From the NCBI RefSeq assembly GCF_025345615.1, contig NZ_JAODWD010000002.1, forward strand, positions 1-64,000: a DNA stretch of 64,000 bases, written 5' to 3'. This stretch comes from Mycobacterium deserti (GTDB lineage: Bacteria; Actinomycetota; Actinomycetes; Mycobacteriales; Mycobacteriaceae). A program made the translations under genes and the position numbers. Below, in pieces: positions 19,449-28,564 of this stretch. Position 1 is the stretch's first letter, and every line of letters begins with the position of its first letter. Under the pieces are notes generated by a model. That model did not search any database and was not told the DNA's origin. It saw nothing but the letters and a program-made list of their open reading frames with translations.

Positions 19449-21416
19449 CTAGGGTCCAACAACTGTTGTAGTGAGCCGGGCGCGTGCGAAATCGACGTAC
19501 CAGTCGATGAGCTCGGGGTTATCAGTGGCGCCAGGGTCGAGCGCCGACATCGGATCGGCACCCTGCATGAGGCGTTTCATCGGCACCTCCAGCTTCTTGC
19601 CGGTACGGGTGTGTGGAATTCCCGGCGCTTGGATCACCGTATCGGGCACGTGACGCGGCGAGGCGTAGGTCCGGATCGCTTCGGCGATGCGCCCACGGAG
19701 CGCGTCGTCAAGGTGGGCTTCGGCATCCAAGACCACAAACAGGGGCATCCAGTAATCCCCGTTAGCCCCTTCGACCCCCAGAACCAGCGCTTCCCGAACT
19801 TCGGGCAGCTGTTCGACGATGTCGTAGATGTCTGCGCTGCCCATTCGCACGCCGTTCCGGTTCAAGGTCGAGTCGGATCTGCCGTGCATGATCACGCCAC
19901 CGTGGTCGGTAATGGTGATCCAATCCCCTTGACGCCAGACGCCAGGAAACATCGAGAAGTACGTCTCGCGATATCGGGATCCATCGCTGTCGCCCCACAA
20001 ACCAACTGGCATAGACGGCATCGGCCGTGTGACCACCAACTCGCCGACCTCGCCGACAAGCGGGCGGCCGCTGTCATCGTAGGCGTCGACGGCAACCCCC
20101 AGACAGGGCGCCGAGATCTCACCGGCCCGAGTCGGCAGCGTCGGTGCGCTGCCGACGAATCCAGTTACGACGTCGGTGCCGCCGCTCACCGCCGCCAGCC
20201 GCACCGTCGGCCCGACTTCCGAGGCCGCCCACCTCGCGACGTCAGCTGCCAGCGTCGAGCCGGTAACCCCGACGCACTTAAGGCCCTCGAGAGAACGGCC
20301 ATTTCGCAATGCGATTCGTTGTCGTTGGCATAGCTGAAGGTAACCGGGGCTGACCCCGAGTACCGTGACAGCCAGCCGGTCGGCTATATCCCATAGCGCC
20401 GCGGTATGGGGAAAAACAGGACTTCCGTCATAGCAGACGATCTGCGCGCCGACCAGCAAGCCGCTGACCACTGTATTCCACAACATCCAGCTGGGCGTGG
20501 TGAACCAGAAGAACGTGTCGGCGGCCCCGAGGTCGAAGTGCAGCCCTTGCGACTTGAGCTGCTCGAGCAGTACACCGCCATGTCCATGAACGATGCCCTT
20601 GGGCACTCCGGTGCTCCCGGACGAAAAGACCACCCACAGTGGGTGATCGAACGCGACCGGAAGCGGCTCCATCGGCGGGTCACCATCGGTGGCATGCGCC
20701 CATGTCATCGCGTCCGTCACTTCACTGCCGATATGGTTGACAGCGATGGTCAAACGCACACTAGGCATCGATGCTGCCAGCTGTGTCACCGCAGACGCCC
20801 TGTCCTGCACAGCACCGTTGAAGCGATACCCGTCGGCACCGATTAATGCCGCGGGCTCCAATTGTCCCAGGCGCGCCAGCGCGGCCGGCACTGCGTAATC
20901 CTGACCACAACACGCCCAGATGGCCCCGATGCTTGCGGCAGCCAGGAATGCGACGGCGGCTTCAGGAATGTTGGGCAAATAGCCAACGACCACATCTCCT
21001 TGACCAACGCCGTTGTTGCGCAGAGTGTTCGCGAGTGCAGCGACCTGCCTGCGTAGTTCACGTCTGGTGAGAATGACAGCCTGTCCGCCGTCTTCGGCGG
21101 CACCCACAATCGCGACGTCGTTACTGTGACCGTGGCGCAGCGCATATTCCGCATAGTTGAGGAGCGCCCCGGGATACCATGTCGCCCCAGGCATTTTAGC
21201 GGCGGCCAATACCGGTATGGGCTCGCTGACACTGCCGACCGCGAAGAAATCCCACACCGCTTGCCAGAACGCTTCAATATTGTCGACCGACCAGCGATGG
21301 AGATCGCCGTAGCTACGGAGCTGCAACCGGTGGCGAGTCTCCACGAACTGCGTGAACCGCCAGATTCGCGAACGCTCAACTGAATTGAGATCTGGCTCCC
21401 AGATGATGTCTGTCAT
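19449..21416 (-). CDS. Acetoacetyl-CoA synthetase-like AMP-forming ligase
   Basis: The product has 655 residues and is an ANL-superfamily acyl-CoA synthetase. It has the AMP motif SSGSTGVPKG near residue 270, the adenine-binding TPSWMLW segment, the YRETYF and GVWRQGDW region and the terminal TGKKLEVPMK lysine. The AlphaN-terminal WEPDLNSVERSRIWRF segment and the length are those of acetoacetate-CoA ligases. It would activate acetoacetate or a similar beta-keto acid with ATP and CoA. The start at 21416 agrees with the family N-terminus; the frame extends upstream to 21539 without a better site. It may share a transcript with the upstream cupin and ferredoxin. Confidence 0.85.
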   Translation of the reverse strand: MTDIIWEPDLNSVERSRIWRFTQFVETRHRLQLRSYGDLHRWSVDNIEAFWQAVWDFFAVGSVSEPIPVLAAAKMPGATWYPGALLNYAEYALRHGHSNDVAIVGAAEDGGQAVILTRRELRRQVAALANTLRNNGVGQGDVVVGYLPNIPEAAVAFLAAASIGAIWACCGQDYAVPAALARLGQLEPAALIGADGYRFNGAVQDRASAVTQLAASMPSVRLTIAVNHIGSEVTDAMTWAHATDGDPPMEPLPVAFDHPLWVVFSSGSTGVPKGIVHGHGGVLLEQLKSQGLHFDLGAADTFFWFTTPSWMLWNTVVSGLLVGAQIVCYDGSPVFPHTAALWDIADRLAVTVLGVSPGYLQLCQRQRIALRNGRSLEGLKCVGVTGSTLAADVARWAASEVGPTVRLAAVSGGTDVVTGFVGSAPTLPTRAGEISAPCLGVAVDAYDDSGRPLVGEVGELVVTRPMPSMPVGLWGDSDGSRYRETYFSMFPGVWRQGDWITITDHGGVIMHGRSDSTLNRNGVRMGSADIYDIVEQLPEVREALVLGVEGANGDYWMPLFVVLDAEAHLDDALRGRIAEAIRTYASPRHVPDTVIQAPGIPHTRTGKKLEVPMKRLMQGADPMSALDPGATDNPELIDWYVDFARARLTTTVVGP

Positions 21417-21559
21417 TGATTGAAGTCCTGCCTTGCGAGTCCTGACCGAGGCGACGACCGGTGGTGGACCGCGTCGAAGATAATTGCTGCGGGTAGGTGC
21501 GAGCCTCATCGACGTGCCGGCGCGCAGTATCGGTGACACTTACCGCGCGGGAATGGTCG

Positions 21560-21730
21560 CTATCGAAGTGCTAGGGGTTGGCCACGGCCAGTGCCCATCA
21601 TTGCTGGAGCGAGCCCGGCGGACTGCACCCTGATCAAAGCCTCATCGGTATGCAATTGGGGAACCACAATCTTCCGCACCACCATCACCGCGGCGCCCTT
21701 GCGTGCGCGAGCGGCGAGAAGCTCAGTCAT
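21560..21730 (-). pseudogene. Truncated MDR dehydrogenase N-terminus
   Basis: A 56-codon frame starts with ATGACTGA overlapping the stop of the cupin gene. It reads VRKIVVPQLHTDEALIRVQ and SAGLAP, the start of the GroES-like domain of zinc-type dehydrogenases, then stops. It looks like a gene stub left by deletion within the operon. Confidence 0.4.
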
Positions 21731-22736
21731 CAGCGCCTCTCTCCGGGGTGACACGAGGTCGACAATCGTTGCGCAGCCGCTCGATCTCCAACGGCGAGAT
21801 GACTTGCCCCTTCTTGCATCCCGGTGCGACCTGCGGGAGCGGACGGCGTGATGCTAAGCGGATATGCGCGCTCGGCTCGGCATGGATACTGGCGAACGCC
21901 ACGCCAACCGGAATCCGGACAAAGTCGCCGGGTTCGAGTGTGAGCGCTCCGCGTTGCGTGACCAACGTGCGTTGCCCGCTGATCTGATACTGCACTTCAT
22001 CGGCATCCAGGTGTCTGATGTAATGCCGGCCGTCGTCGTCCGGCTGGTGGCAGTGGCCCAGCACCACGTCATCACCGCGGTAGAGCCAAGTGGTGCCCGT
22101 TGATTGGCGATCACCCCGCACAACCTCCAGACGCGCGGTCTCGTTATCCACCTGTTCGAGCAGCTGTCTTTCATCGACCGGGCTGATCGACACCGGTGGA
22201 TGGCCAGGGCCACCAAGACAGTCAGTCGTGAACTCCAGCTTGGGAGCCTGCTCCCAGCCAGGAAAGGGAGGAATGCGGGGTTCTGATGTTCTCAGCACAG
22301 GAGGAAGTAGCTGCACCGGGGCAGGAATGTAGAACAGAAGATGGCTTTCCTGACGGCCGTAATTGTCATGCGCGACGCCGCGCGGGATCAGCGAGTAGTC
22401 ACCGGGTTCCAGTTCTACTGTGCCCAACTCCGTCATCAGAGTGCGGAAGCCGGCGATCTGGTAAGACAATTCGTCGACGTCGGCGTTGCGATGGTAGAAC
22501 GGCTGCCGAAAGTCCATCTGCTGCCACTCCAGTCGCAGATACTCTCCTTCATAGACGCCCACGGGCGGAGCGAACTCCTTAGGTTGGAAGGCTATATCGA
22601 AGTGGACGACGTCCAGTGGCTGACCGGCCCCACCGTACGGTGGGGCGTCGTCGGTGAGGCCCAGCAGCAGCTCTTCGGTCCGCGTTAACACGTGGCTCGC
22701 CGTGCCGAACGGGAAAACATCTTGCGCCTCAAGCAC
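21723..22736 (-). CDS. Homogentisate-dioxygenase-like bicupin
   Basis: The product has 337 residues. The N-terminal half carries YHRNADVDELSYQIAG and LEPGDYSLIPRGVAHD, which resemble the homogentisate 1,2-dioxygenase barrel. The C-terminal half repeats the pattern with LDADEVQYQISGQR and LEPGDFVRIPVGVAF. It is shorter than true HmgA (about 430-450) and lacks several expected iron-ligand positions, so it may cleave a different aromatic acid. The GTG start at 22736 has a distant GGAGG; no in-frame alternative exists upstream because of a TGA. The ferredoxin gene precedes it by about 36 bp. Confidence 0.68.
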   Translation of the reverse strand: MLEAQDVFPFGTASHVLTRTEELLLGLTDDAPPYGGAGQPLDVVHFDIAFQPKEFAPPVGVYEGEYLRLEWQQMDFRQPFYHRNADVDELSYQIAGFRTLMTELGTVELEPGDYSLIPRGVAHDNYGRQESHLLFYIPAPVQLLPPVLRTSEPRIPPFPGWEQAPKLEFTTDCLGGPGHPPVSISPVDERQLLEQVDNETARLEVVRGDRQSTGTTWLYRGDDVVLGHCHQPDDDGRHYIRHLDADEVQYQISGQRTLVTQRGALTLEPGDFVRIPVGVAFASIHAEPSAHIRLASRRPLPQVAPGCKKGQVISPLEIERLRNDCRPRVTPERGADD

Positions 22737-22772
22737 AGTCGTCAGGACAGATCACCTCCGGGATCAATAGGC

Positions 22773-23051
22773 TCATGTGACGAATGCGGCGCGGATGCCG
22801 TCGAGTAGGAGCGCCGCCGCCGAATCTTGAATCGGGCGCACCTGCAGGGCCGCCACTGGGCAGGCCTCGGCACCGGCTCGCGCGTCGCCGACCATTTGAT
22901 GCTCGACGGGTTTGGCGAGCACCCGCGCGAAGCCCTCGGCGTCTACCTCGTAGATGTCGGTTGCCACCTGCGCGCACAGTCCGTGACCTCCAGGTGCGAA
23001 CAGGTCGACGCCGGACTCGAACCACCGTTGGCTCGATGTCGTCGTTGTCAC
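22773..23051 (-). CDS. Ferredoxin-like protein lacking the first cluster cysteine
   Basis: The product has about 92 residues with the layout of small 3Fe-4S ferredoxins: VDLF..GGHGLCAQVATDIYEVD and a late EACPVAAL. Compared with the ferredoxin at 852, the first of the two spaced cysteines (C.....C) is a proline here, so a normal cluster may not form. GTG at 23051 with GGGAGC ahead is chosen; a GTG at 23102 in the same frame is possible. It lies just below the tandem operator at 23133, and so probably leads the cupin/ligase operon. Confidence 0.62.
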   Translation of the reverse strand: MTTTTSSQRWFESGVDLFAPGGHGLCAQVATDIYEVDAEGFARVLAKPVEHQMVGDARAGAEACPVAALQVRPIQDSAAALLLDGIRAAFVT

Positions 23052-23132
23052 TTGGCTCCCAAGACGGGTTGTGGTGCTCGATTCCGACGTGACGGCGATC
23101 ACCGCTCCGTCAATCAGAACGGTACATCAGAG

Positions 23133-23168
23133 TCCTGATTAATACAATGGGACGCCTACTTTTCAGGA
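23133..23168. promoter_or_regulatory. Tandem operator-like boxes 21 bp apart
   Basis: A TCCTG half site (23133, partner arm weak) is followed 21 bp later by GCCTA-CTTTT-CAGGA (23154-23168). It lies 31-117 bp upstream of the ferredoxin/cupin operon, depending on the start used. It is weaker than the others but has the same spacing. Confidence 0.5.
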
Positions 23169-23422
23169 CTATGTGAGCGATCCTCGCACAGGGCTTGCGC
23201 ATGCGTCAACGCGCAAAGCAGACATCACCCATGGCATCCGCGGCGACACAGTGCCAATCGTGGCCAATAGGGTGTCAGCTAACCCGCAATTGGCCGCTGT
23301 GATTCGGGCGCTCTCGCGCAGACGCGGGGGCACCTACGCAAGCGCCGATGTCGAAGGTGAAGCGTGAAGCGTGCGTGGCTCGTAGACCTCGGAGCCTGAG
23401 GCTAGCCCGCTTCGCGTGGCGG
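23169..23422. other. Intergenic stretch upstream of the ferredoxin/cupin operon
   Basis: No supported gene; it separates the operon control region from the 3' end of IclR gene 2. Confidence 0.4.
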
Positions 23423-24214
23423 TCAGAGGCCGGCTTGCCCGATGTGCTCAGAGATTTCGTCGGCCGCCGCTTTAACGGCTAGTTTTATCCGCTTGTGCTG
23501 TGTGCGCGGGATACGTGAGTCCAGTGCAGCGACACTCACGGCGGCTATCACGTCGTCCTTCGCGTTGCGGATAGGAGCGGCGATTCCGAGGACTTGCTCG
23601 TCAAGTTCGCCCTGGGAGACGGCGATGCCGTCCTTCCGAATCTGCGCCAGTCGCTCCTGCAGCTGCCGGGGGTTAGTCAATGTCTTAGCCGTGAAACGCT
23701 CCAGCGGTGCGCTGGCCAGCACGGCTTCTACCTCCGCGGTCGGTGCCCAGGCCAACAAAACTTCGGCGGCCGCGCCCGCATTGATCGGCAGCACGTGACC
23801 GCGCTCATACGACAGGCGCACGGTGTGGGTTACCTCGACCAGATCCAGACAGACCACATGGCGGCCCGAGCGCCGGGTTAACAAAACAGTTTCGTTAACC
23901 GATGCCGCGAGCGAGTTCATAGCCGGCAGGGCGATGTCCGACAGGCTTGTGCCTGCGCGCGCCAAACGGGCGAGTTCGAAAAGACGCGGCCCCAAGCGAA
24001 ATCCGCCCGTGGTCTCCTCGATGAACCCAGTTGAGGCGAGGCTCTGCAGATAGCGGTATCCGGTCGAGCGTGCCACGCCAATGTGGTCAGCGATCTCCGC
24101 ACCAGTCCAAACGAGCTTGTCGTCGCTGAACAGCAGTAGAATGTCTAATGCCCGGTCTGCGGTCGAATTGCGCTCTCGGTACCCCGAGCGCGGCGGTGCT
24201 TTGCGTCCTGGCAT
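23423..24214 (-). CDS. IclR-family transcriptional regulator, paralog 2
   Basis: The product has about 263 residues and is a close paralog of the regulator at 12312, sharing ADRALDILLLF, GVARSTGYRYLQSL, INAGAAAEVLLAW and SQGELDEQVLG. The start at 24214 is chosen because it aligns with the paralog and has AGGATG just upstream; the frame opens at 24250. The start codon sits inside a perfect TCCTG-GCATG-CAGGA dyad (24206-24220), so binding there would block its own translation start region. It lies on the same strand as, and upstream of, the ferredoxin/cupin/ligase genes. Confidence 0.88.
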   Translation of the reverse strand: MPGRKAPPRSGYRERNSTADRALDILLLFSDDKLVWTGAEIADHIGVARSTGYRYLQSLASTGFIEETTGGFRLGPRLFELARLARAGTSLSDIALPAMNSLAASVNETVLLTRRSGRHVVCLDLVEVTHTVRLSYERGHVLPINAGAAAEVLLAWAPTAEVEAVLASAPLERFTAKTLTNPRQLQERLAQIRKDGIAVSQGELDEQVLGIAAPIRNAKDDVIAAVSVAALDSRIPRTQHKRIKLAVKAAADEISEHIGQAGL

Positions 24215-24220
24215 GCAGGA
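24206..24220. promoter_or_regulatory. TCCTG-GCATG-CAGGA dyad over the IclR gene 2 start codon
   Basis: Perfect arms and spacing. The central CAT is the start codon of the gene on the minus strand. This fits autorepression. Confidence 0.6.
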
Positions 24221-24304
24221 CATCCTAACTGCCCCGAGAATTGGCGACATCTTGGGCTGGCCGACCTGTTGGGCTCAATCTGACCTGACGCGCAGCAGAC
24301 CCAC

Positions 24305-25105
24305 TTACAGGTAGATGAGCTCGGCGAGTTTGGTGGCGGTTTCGGTGTTGGGTGCGGCGTGGTAGAGCTGCACGTGTTGGCCATCTGAGTCCGGGATGGG
24401 GAACCTGGTTCGGTGTAGGAGGAGTTCACCGACTCTTGGGTGTTGCATGTGGCTGGTGCCTGCTCGACGGTAGCCGACATCGCCCTGCGCCCAGAGTGCT
24501 TGGAATTTCTCGCTTGCGGCGCAGAGTTCCTTGACGAGGCTGTCGAGTCGCGGGTCCGGAGTGTGCCCGCCCGCTATCTGGCGAAGTCCGGCGACGACAC
24601 CAGCGGCGGCGGCGGCGTAGTCGATGTGTAGTCGGCGTTCAGCGGGGTCGAGAAACAGTTGTTTCAGCAGATTTCGGCCGGGAGTGAAGTTTGGTGAGAG
24701 CGCGCGAGCGGACTGATTAGATGCAAGGCAGTCGAGGCATCGTCCGGCGACGAATGCCGGGACGTTTAGCTCGTCGATAAGAGTGGCGATGTGATCGCTG
24801 ACGCGCTCCACACCCGAGTACACGCGGCGATCGTCGCGGGCGAGTTCGTGCAGGTGGGCGGCGGCGAGGACGTCCATACGTAGCACACGCGCTAGGGCGT
24901 CGAGGACTTGTGGAGACGGGTGCGTGGTGCGTCCCTGTTCGATGCGCAAGTAGTAATCGGCGCTAATGCCCGCCAGCGCCGCCAGCTCCTCTCGGCGTAG
25001 CCCCTCGACTCGTCGGCGTCGCCCCGCCACCAGGCCGACATCTTCGGGCCGGACTTGTCCGCGGCGCAGCCGAAGATACTCACCGAGCGCGTTTTCGCTG
25101 GTCAC
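24305..25105 (-). CDS. XRE-family regulator with MmyB-like ligand domain
   Basis: The product has 266 residues. The N-terminal HTH reads GRRRRVEGLRREELAALAG then ISADYYLRIEQGR, the hallmark of the MmyB-type XRE family. The C-terminal domain (about 100-266) carries LDCLASNQSARALSP and a distal TSHMQHPRVGELLLHR, which bind a fatty-acid-like ligand in MmyB. These regulators in actinobacteria usually control a neighbouring SDR or oxidoreductase. The SDR at 26250 is a candidate target. Confidence 0.87.
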   Translation of the reverse strand: MTSENALGEYLRLRRGQVRPEDVGLVAGRRRRVEGLRREELAALAGISADYYLRIEQGRTTHPSPQVLDALARVLRMDVLAAAHLHELARDDRRVYSGVERVSDHIATLIDELNVPAFVAGRCLDCLASNQSARALSPNFTPGRNLLKQLFLDPAERRLHIDYAAAAAGVVAGLRQIAGGHTPDPRLDSLVKELCAASEKFQALWAQGDVGYRRAGTSHMQHPRVGELLLHRTRFPIPDSDGQHVQLYHAAPNTETATKLAELIYL

Positions 25106-25263
25106 CGTGCAAGGATAGCGAAAGGTGGGTTTGCTAATACCCAGGGTTACTTAAGCCTACCCAGATCATCACGCGCACTTGAACACTCGATGGTGTACGC
25201 GCACCGCACTGAGTTGCGCACCGATCAAGGAGGTTCAACGATGAGTGTTTCGGTGGCGATATT

Positions 25264-25579
25264 GTGCAGGTCGTAACGCATGAGCGCCCGGGGCGTGACC
25301 GCCCCAGGTGGGAAAAGATCGCTCGCTGCTATTACCCCCAGTCGCCGGTGCGGTCGATGTGGTTCACCGGCACTGTTCGCGCCGTGGCGGAGGCGACGCA
25401 AGGGATGGCTGCCGTGGACACGATCCCGCTGATCGCGACCGCTCGGCGAGGATGGCGACAAGTTAACGAATGCTCGCCTGCTACGTCGATACTCGTCGGT
25501 ACGACGTCAACGCGAACGTGTCGGGTGATCATCTTCCGGAGACGGCCGATGAGGTGGTCACCGAAGCGATTGACTGGCT
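25264..25579 (+). pseudogene. SnoaL-like fragment followed by a hydrolase-tail fragment
   Basis: The first frame reads WEKIARCYYPQ then MWFTGTVRAVAEATQGMA, as in SnoaL/NTF2-like proteins. After a frame change the last 40 codons (about 25470-25588) read SGDHLPETADEVV and AIDWLKS, like an alpha/beta-hydrolase C-terminus. Both are short and lack the rest of their genes. Confidence 0.4.
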
Positions 25580-25597
25580 AAAGAGTTGAGCAAGATC

Positions 25598-26200
25598 ATG
25601 CGCACCATCACCCGTGAAGAGCGCCTCATCTCCCAAGCCTTCCTGGAACTGGCTGGCGTCAATCTGGGACCGCAGGTCGCAGTTCTCCTGTCCGCAGCGG
25701 CGGTCACCGACTTGGGCGAGCAACGCCCGCCCAACATTGACCCCGCGGGAATCGACGTACACGTTCCTAAGCCGCGTACTGCCGGCTACCTACACCCTGA
25801 TCACCAGACGGTAATCGAATCGCGATTACGTCGCGGGCCAACGACCAAGCCGCCGATGCGTCCGCTGCCCGCCCCGCTCGGTTCGGCGCATTCGCGGCGC
25901 TGCCGCTGAGTGATGCAGCTGCAGTACATGAACTCCGCTGTGCCGTCGCGGGCCTCGGGTGCAAGGGTGCGCGGGCTAACGGCCGGGAAAACGGACGCTT
26001 CCTCGACGATCCGGCGTTGTTCCCCACCTGGCGTCCGCAACGACGCGTGGGTCACCGCCGGCGGAGTGTTCACCTGCGGGCCGCTCGCCCCGCCGACGGC
26101 GTTCTCGATATCGACCGCCTGTTCTCCGTCGACAGCCGCGCTGAGAGCCCCGACGAGCTGGCAACTCAGCCACCACAACGCCGAGACGCTGTGCATCTGA
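25598..26200 (+). pseudogene. Internally deleted amidohydrolase (ACMSD / gamma-resorcylate decarboxylase-like)
   Basis: The ATG at 25598 opens with MRTITREE, then FLELAGV and VTDLGEQR and DPAGIDVHV, the N-terminus of amidohydrolase-2 decarboxylases. After a frameshift near 25790 the product continues ARFGAFAALPL, NGRENGRFLDDPALFP. Next, after a large internal deletion near 26030, come WVTAGGVFTC, DIDRLFSVD and SHHNAET, the expected C-terminus. The metal-binding middle is gone. The family takes part in non-oxidative aromatic decarboxylation, fitting the catabolic surroundings. Confidence 0.65.
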
Positions 26201-26249
26201 CTCCCGTCCCAAACTGCACCGTCACCACCCGTGAAAAGGAAATCGACTC

Positions 26250-26957
26250 ATGACAACAACTTTAATCACCGGCGCCAACAAAGGACTGGGCTACGAGACC
26301 GCCCGCCAACTGATCGCCGCAGGCCACACCGTCTACATCGGCTGCCGAAACCAGCAACGAGGACAGGACGCCGCCCAGCGACTTGGCGCCCGACTTGTGA
26401 TGCTCGACGTGACCGACGACAACTCAGTGGCCGCCGCCGCGCAAAGCATTGCCGACGACGGCGGACTGGACGTTTTGGTCAACAATGCCGGTGTGGAGGG
26501 GCGCCGTGAAAACAACTCGATTGTCGATGCCGCAACAGTCACTGCCGACATGATGCGAGAAGTGTTCAATACCAATGTCTTCGGCCTTGTATGCGTCACA
26601 CACGCTTTCCTGCCAATGCTGCAGAAGTCGAGCGCGCCGGTGATCGTGAACGTCAGTAGCAGCCTCGGCTCAGTGAGCCTCGCTAATTCACCGGGCAGCC
26701 CCACATATCACTATGCCGGCGTCGCCTACCCCGCCTCGAAGTCGGCGGTCAACATGATCACCGTCCAATTCTCGAAGCAGTTCCCCGCCATGCGGATCAA
26801 TGCCGTAGAACCCGGATACACCAACACCGACCTCAACGGTCGCACCGGCACCCAAACCGTCGAAGAAGGCGCCCGCATCATTGTCGACATGGCCCAGGTG
26901 TCACCAGACGGCCCCACCGGTGGCTACTACTCCGCGCACGGAACCATCCCCTGGTGA
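26250..26957 (+). CDS. SDR-family oxidoreductase
   Basis: The product has 235 residues: TGANKGLGYE near residue 8, NNAG, SSSLGS and YPASKSA with the catalytic Tyr/Lys. The TGANKGLG form and Tyr-containing active site resemble carbonyl-reductase-type SDRs. AAAAGGAA precedes the ATG at good spacing. Two decayed SDR copies follow directly (26984-27155 and 27180-27399), one of them a clear relative, so this locus was duplicated. It is a plausible target of the MmyB-type regulator at 24305. Confidence 0.87.
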   Translation: MTTTLITGANKGLGYETARQLIAAGHTVYIGCRNQQRGQDAAQRLGARLVMLDVTDDNSVAAAAQSIADDGGLDVLVNNAGVEGRRENNSIVDAATVTADMMREVFNTNVFGLVCVTHAFLPMLQKSSAPVIVNVSSSLGSVSLANSPGSPTYHYAGVAYPASKSAVNMITVQFSKQFPAMRINAVEPGYTNTDLNGRTGTQTVEEGARIIVDMAQVSPDGPTGGYYSAHGTIPW

Positions 26958-26983
26958 CGCGGGATCGGCGACAGCGAGCACAA

Positions 26984-27155
26984 CATGGAAGCCGTGGTCA
27001 TTAGATCGGGAACAGTGGGTAGCGCTGTTGCGCGAGCCCTCACCGAACACGGACACCAGGTCGTCACGGTCGGCCGCGACACTGGCAACCACCGCGCGGC
27101 CTGCGCGATGTCCAATCCTTTCAACGACCTCGACAGTGACGAGGAAGCTCGCTAG
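26984..27155 (+). pseudogene. SDR-like N-terminal fragment
   Basis: The frame reads AVVIRSGTVGSAVARALTEH then HQVVTVGRDTG, like the Rossmann start of YwnB-type short-chain dehydrogenases, and stops after about 55 codons. The glycine motif is altered and the catalytic part is absent. Confidence 0.5.
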
Positions 27156-27179
27156 TGACGGCGACACTAAATCATCGTC

Positions 27180-27399
27180 GCAAAGACTGGCTTGGGTATG
27201 AACCGCCCGCGAGCTGGTCTCGGACGGCCACGATGTCGACGTCGGTGCGCGTGACATAGTTCGAGTCCGACGCGCCTCGGACCAACTCGCGACACGTATC
27301 AGCCACCTCGACGCTGCCAACCTTGGATCCGTGGCTGCGGCCGCCGCGGTAATGGCCGCTGTCGGAGCTCTCGACGTGCATCGCGGAGTCGTCAGCTGA
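27180..27399 (+). pseudogene. Decayed SDR paralog fragment
   Basis: The frame reads LGYE, then after a one-base shift TARELVSDGHDVDVGARD, LDAANLGSVAAAAAVMA and ALDVHRG. It aligns with residues 13-82 of the SDR at 26250, which has TARQLIAAGHTVYIGCRN at the same place. It ends at a stop before the catalytic residues. Confidence 0.6.
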
Positions 27400-27854
27400 C
27401 GGTCGATTCCTGACGGTAGCCGGAGGTCACCGCCGATTCAGGGCGAGCAGCTTCTGAGACGAACCTGATTGGTGCGTCCGCGTCACGCATGCCCTTCATC
27501 CGCTGCATTGGAATCGGCCGCGCTTGTAACCGTCAACGTAAGCCTTCCAATTCGCGGTCTGGGACTGCTCCCCCGTATTTTTGATCGGCGGCGGACGACG
27601 AGATGAACGCGCCCGCCTCCGAGAAGACCAGGGCAACGGGCACACTCGCAGATCCCCATCTTCGACGGTGGCTCGTACTTGACGCTTGTCCCGCACCCCG
27701 GCGGGGTGACCGCCGTGATTGACGAGGACATCGCCTCGGTGCACCGACGCCCGATCCTGACCACGACACCATGGGGCTCGTGGCGAACCGCGAGAAGAGG
27801 ACGCCCCGCAGCTCGGTAGCGCGAGCACACCGGGGAAAGTCATCGATCCGTTGG
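27400..27854. other. Stretch without a supported gene
   Basis: Several Arg-rich frames overlap on the minus strand with no motif. It borders the IS481 remnant. Confidence 0.35.
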
Positions 27855-28290
27855 TGACGGTCGGCTGATCGGTGGTGGACCTCCGATGGCTGAGTAACGT
27901 CGTTGATTGTTGTAGTTCTCAGCCAGGAGGCAAGGTCAGCGCATCGTGCTTCGTTGGGGGTGAGAGACCGCCGGTAGGCCACTCGGTTTGCAGGGGTGCG
28001 GTTGTAGCGCAACACGTTTCCGTTCTACGAGGGGCAGTTCGGCGATGACGGCGGCAACGTCAGCCGAACGTCTATAGCTCCAGTGGTTGTCGGTGATGAC
28101 CCGCTCGGTGGTGATGCCGCGTGCGGTGAAGTAGTCCACGGCGCGGGCCAGAAACGCCCCGCGGGTGGGTCCTTTCTGGTCGGGCAAGTTCTCTGGGAGG
28201 CTAGCCGCGAGTGGTCATCGACGAGCGAATGCACGTATTCAAAGTCGAAGCGGGTCTTCTTGCGTTCAGCCGTGTCACCCACTCTGGTGA
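27855..28290 (-). mobile_element. IS481-family transposase remnant
   Basis: Minus-strand frames read VGDTAERKKTRFDFEYVHSL, VDDHSRLA, then GAFLARAVDYFTARGITTER and VITDNHWSYRRS, then RYNRTPANRVAYRRSLTPNE. These are the DDE-core and C-terminal parts of IS481 transposases, spread over two or three frames. The N-terminal helix-turn-helix and both inverted repeats were not found. Confidence 0.72.
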
Positions 28291-28564
28291 TCGCCGCGCA
28301 GGCTGCTGCGGTGCGGCTGCCGCCCGCCGGTCGCGACGCCCTAGTCCGTGGCGCTCGCGATGCACGTGTGATCGAGGACGCCGCCTGTGCCGTCGCTATG
28401 TTGCAAGCGGCGACCTCAGCGTAGGTTCGGCGCTAGTCCCCAGCGGTTGGTCCGATGGCGACGCGCGAAACCATGGTGCGAACTCGACTTCGGAGACGGC
28501 GTCGATACCGATAGCGTTGAGCGTTCTCTTCGAAGACAAAGTCACGGCCAATAATGTGCAGCAC
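28291..28564. other. Intergenic stretch before the Lnt-like gene
   Basis: No supported gene; perhaps the lost 5' part of the IS481 copy. Confidence 0.35.

Noticed and set aside
19311-20333. A 340-codon plus-strand open frame
   Set aside because: Antisense shadow of the acetoacetyl-CoA-synthetase-like gene.
21426-21444. Two TCCTG half sites before the ligase start
   Set aside because: They are 14 bp apart with no CAGGA arms, so they do not fit the dyad.
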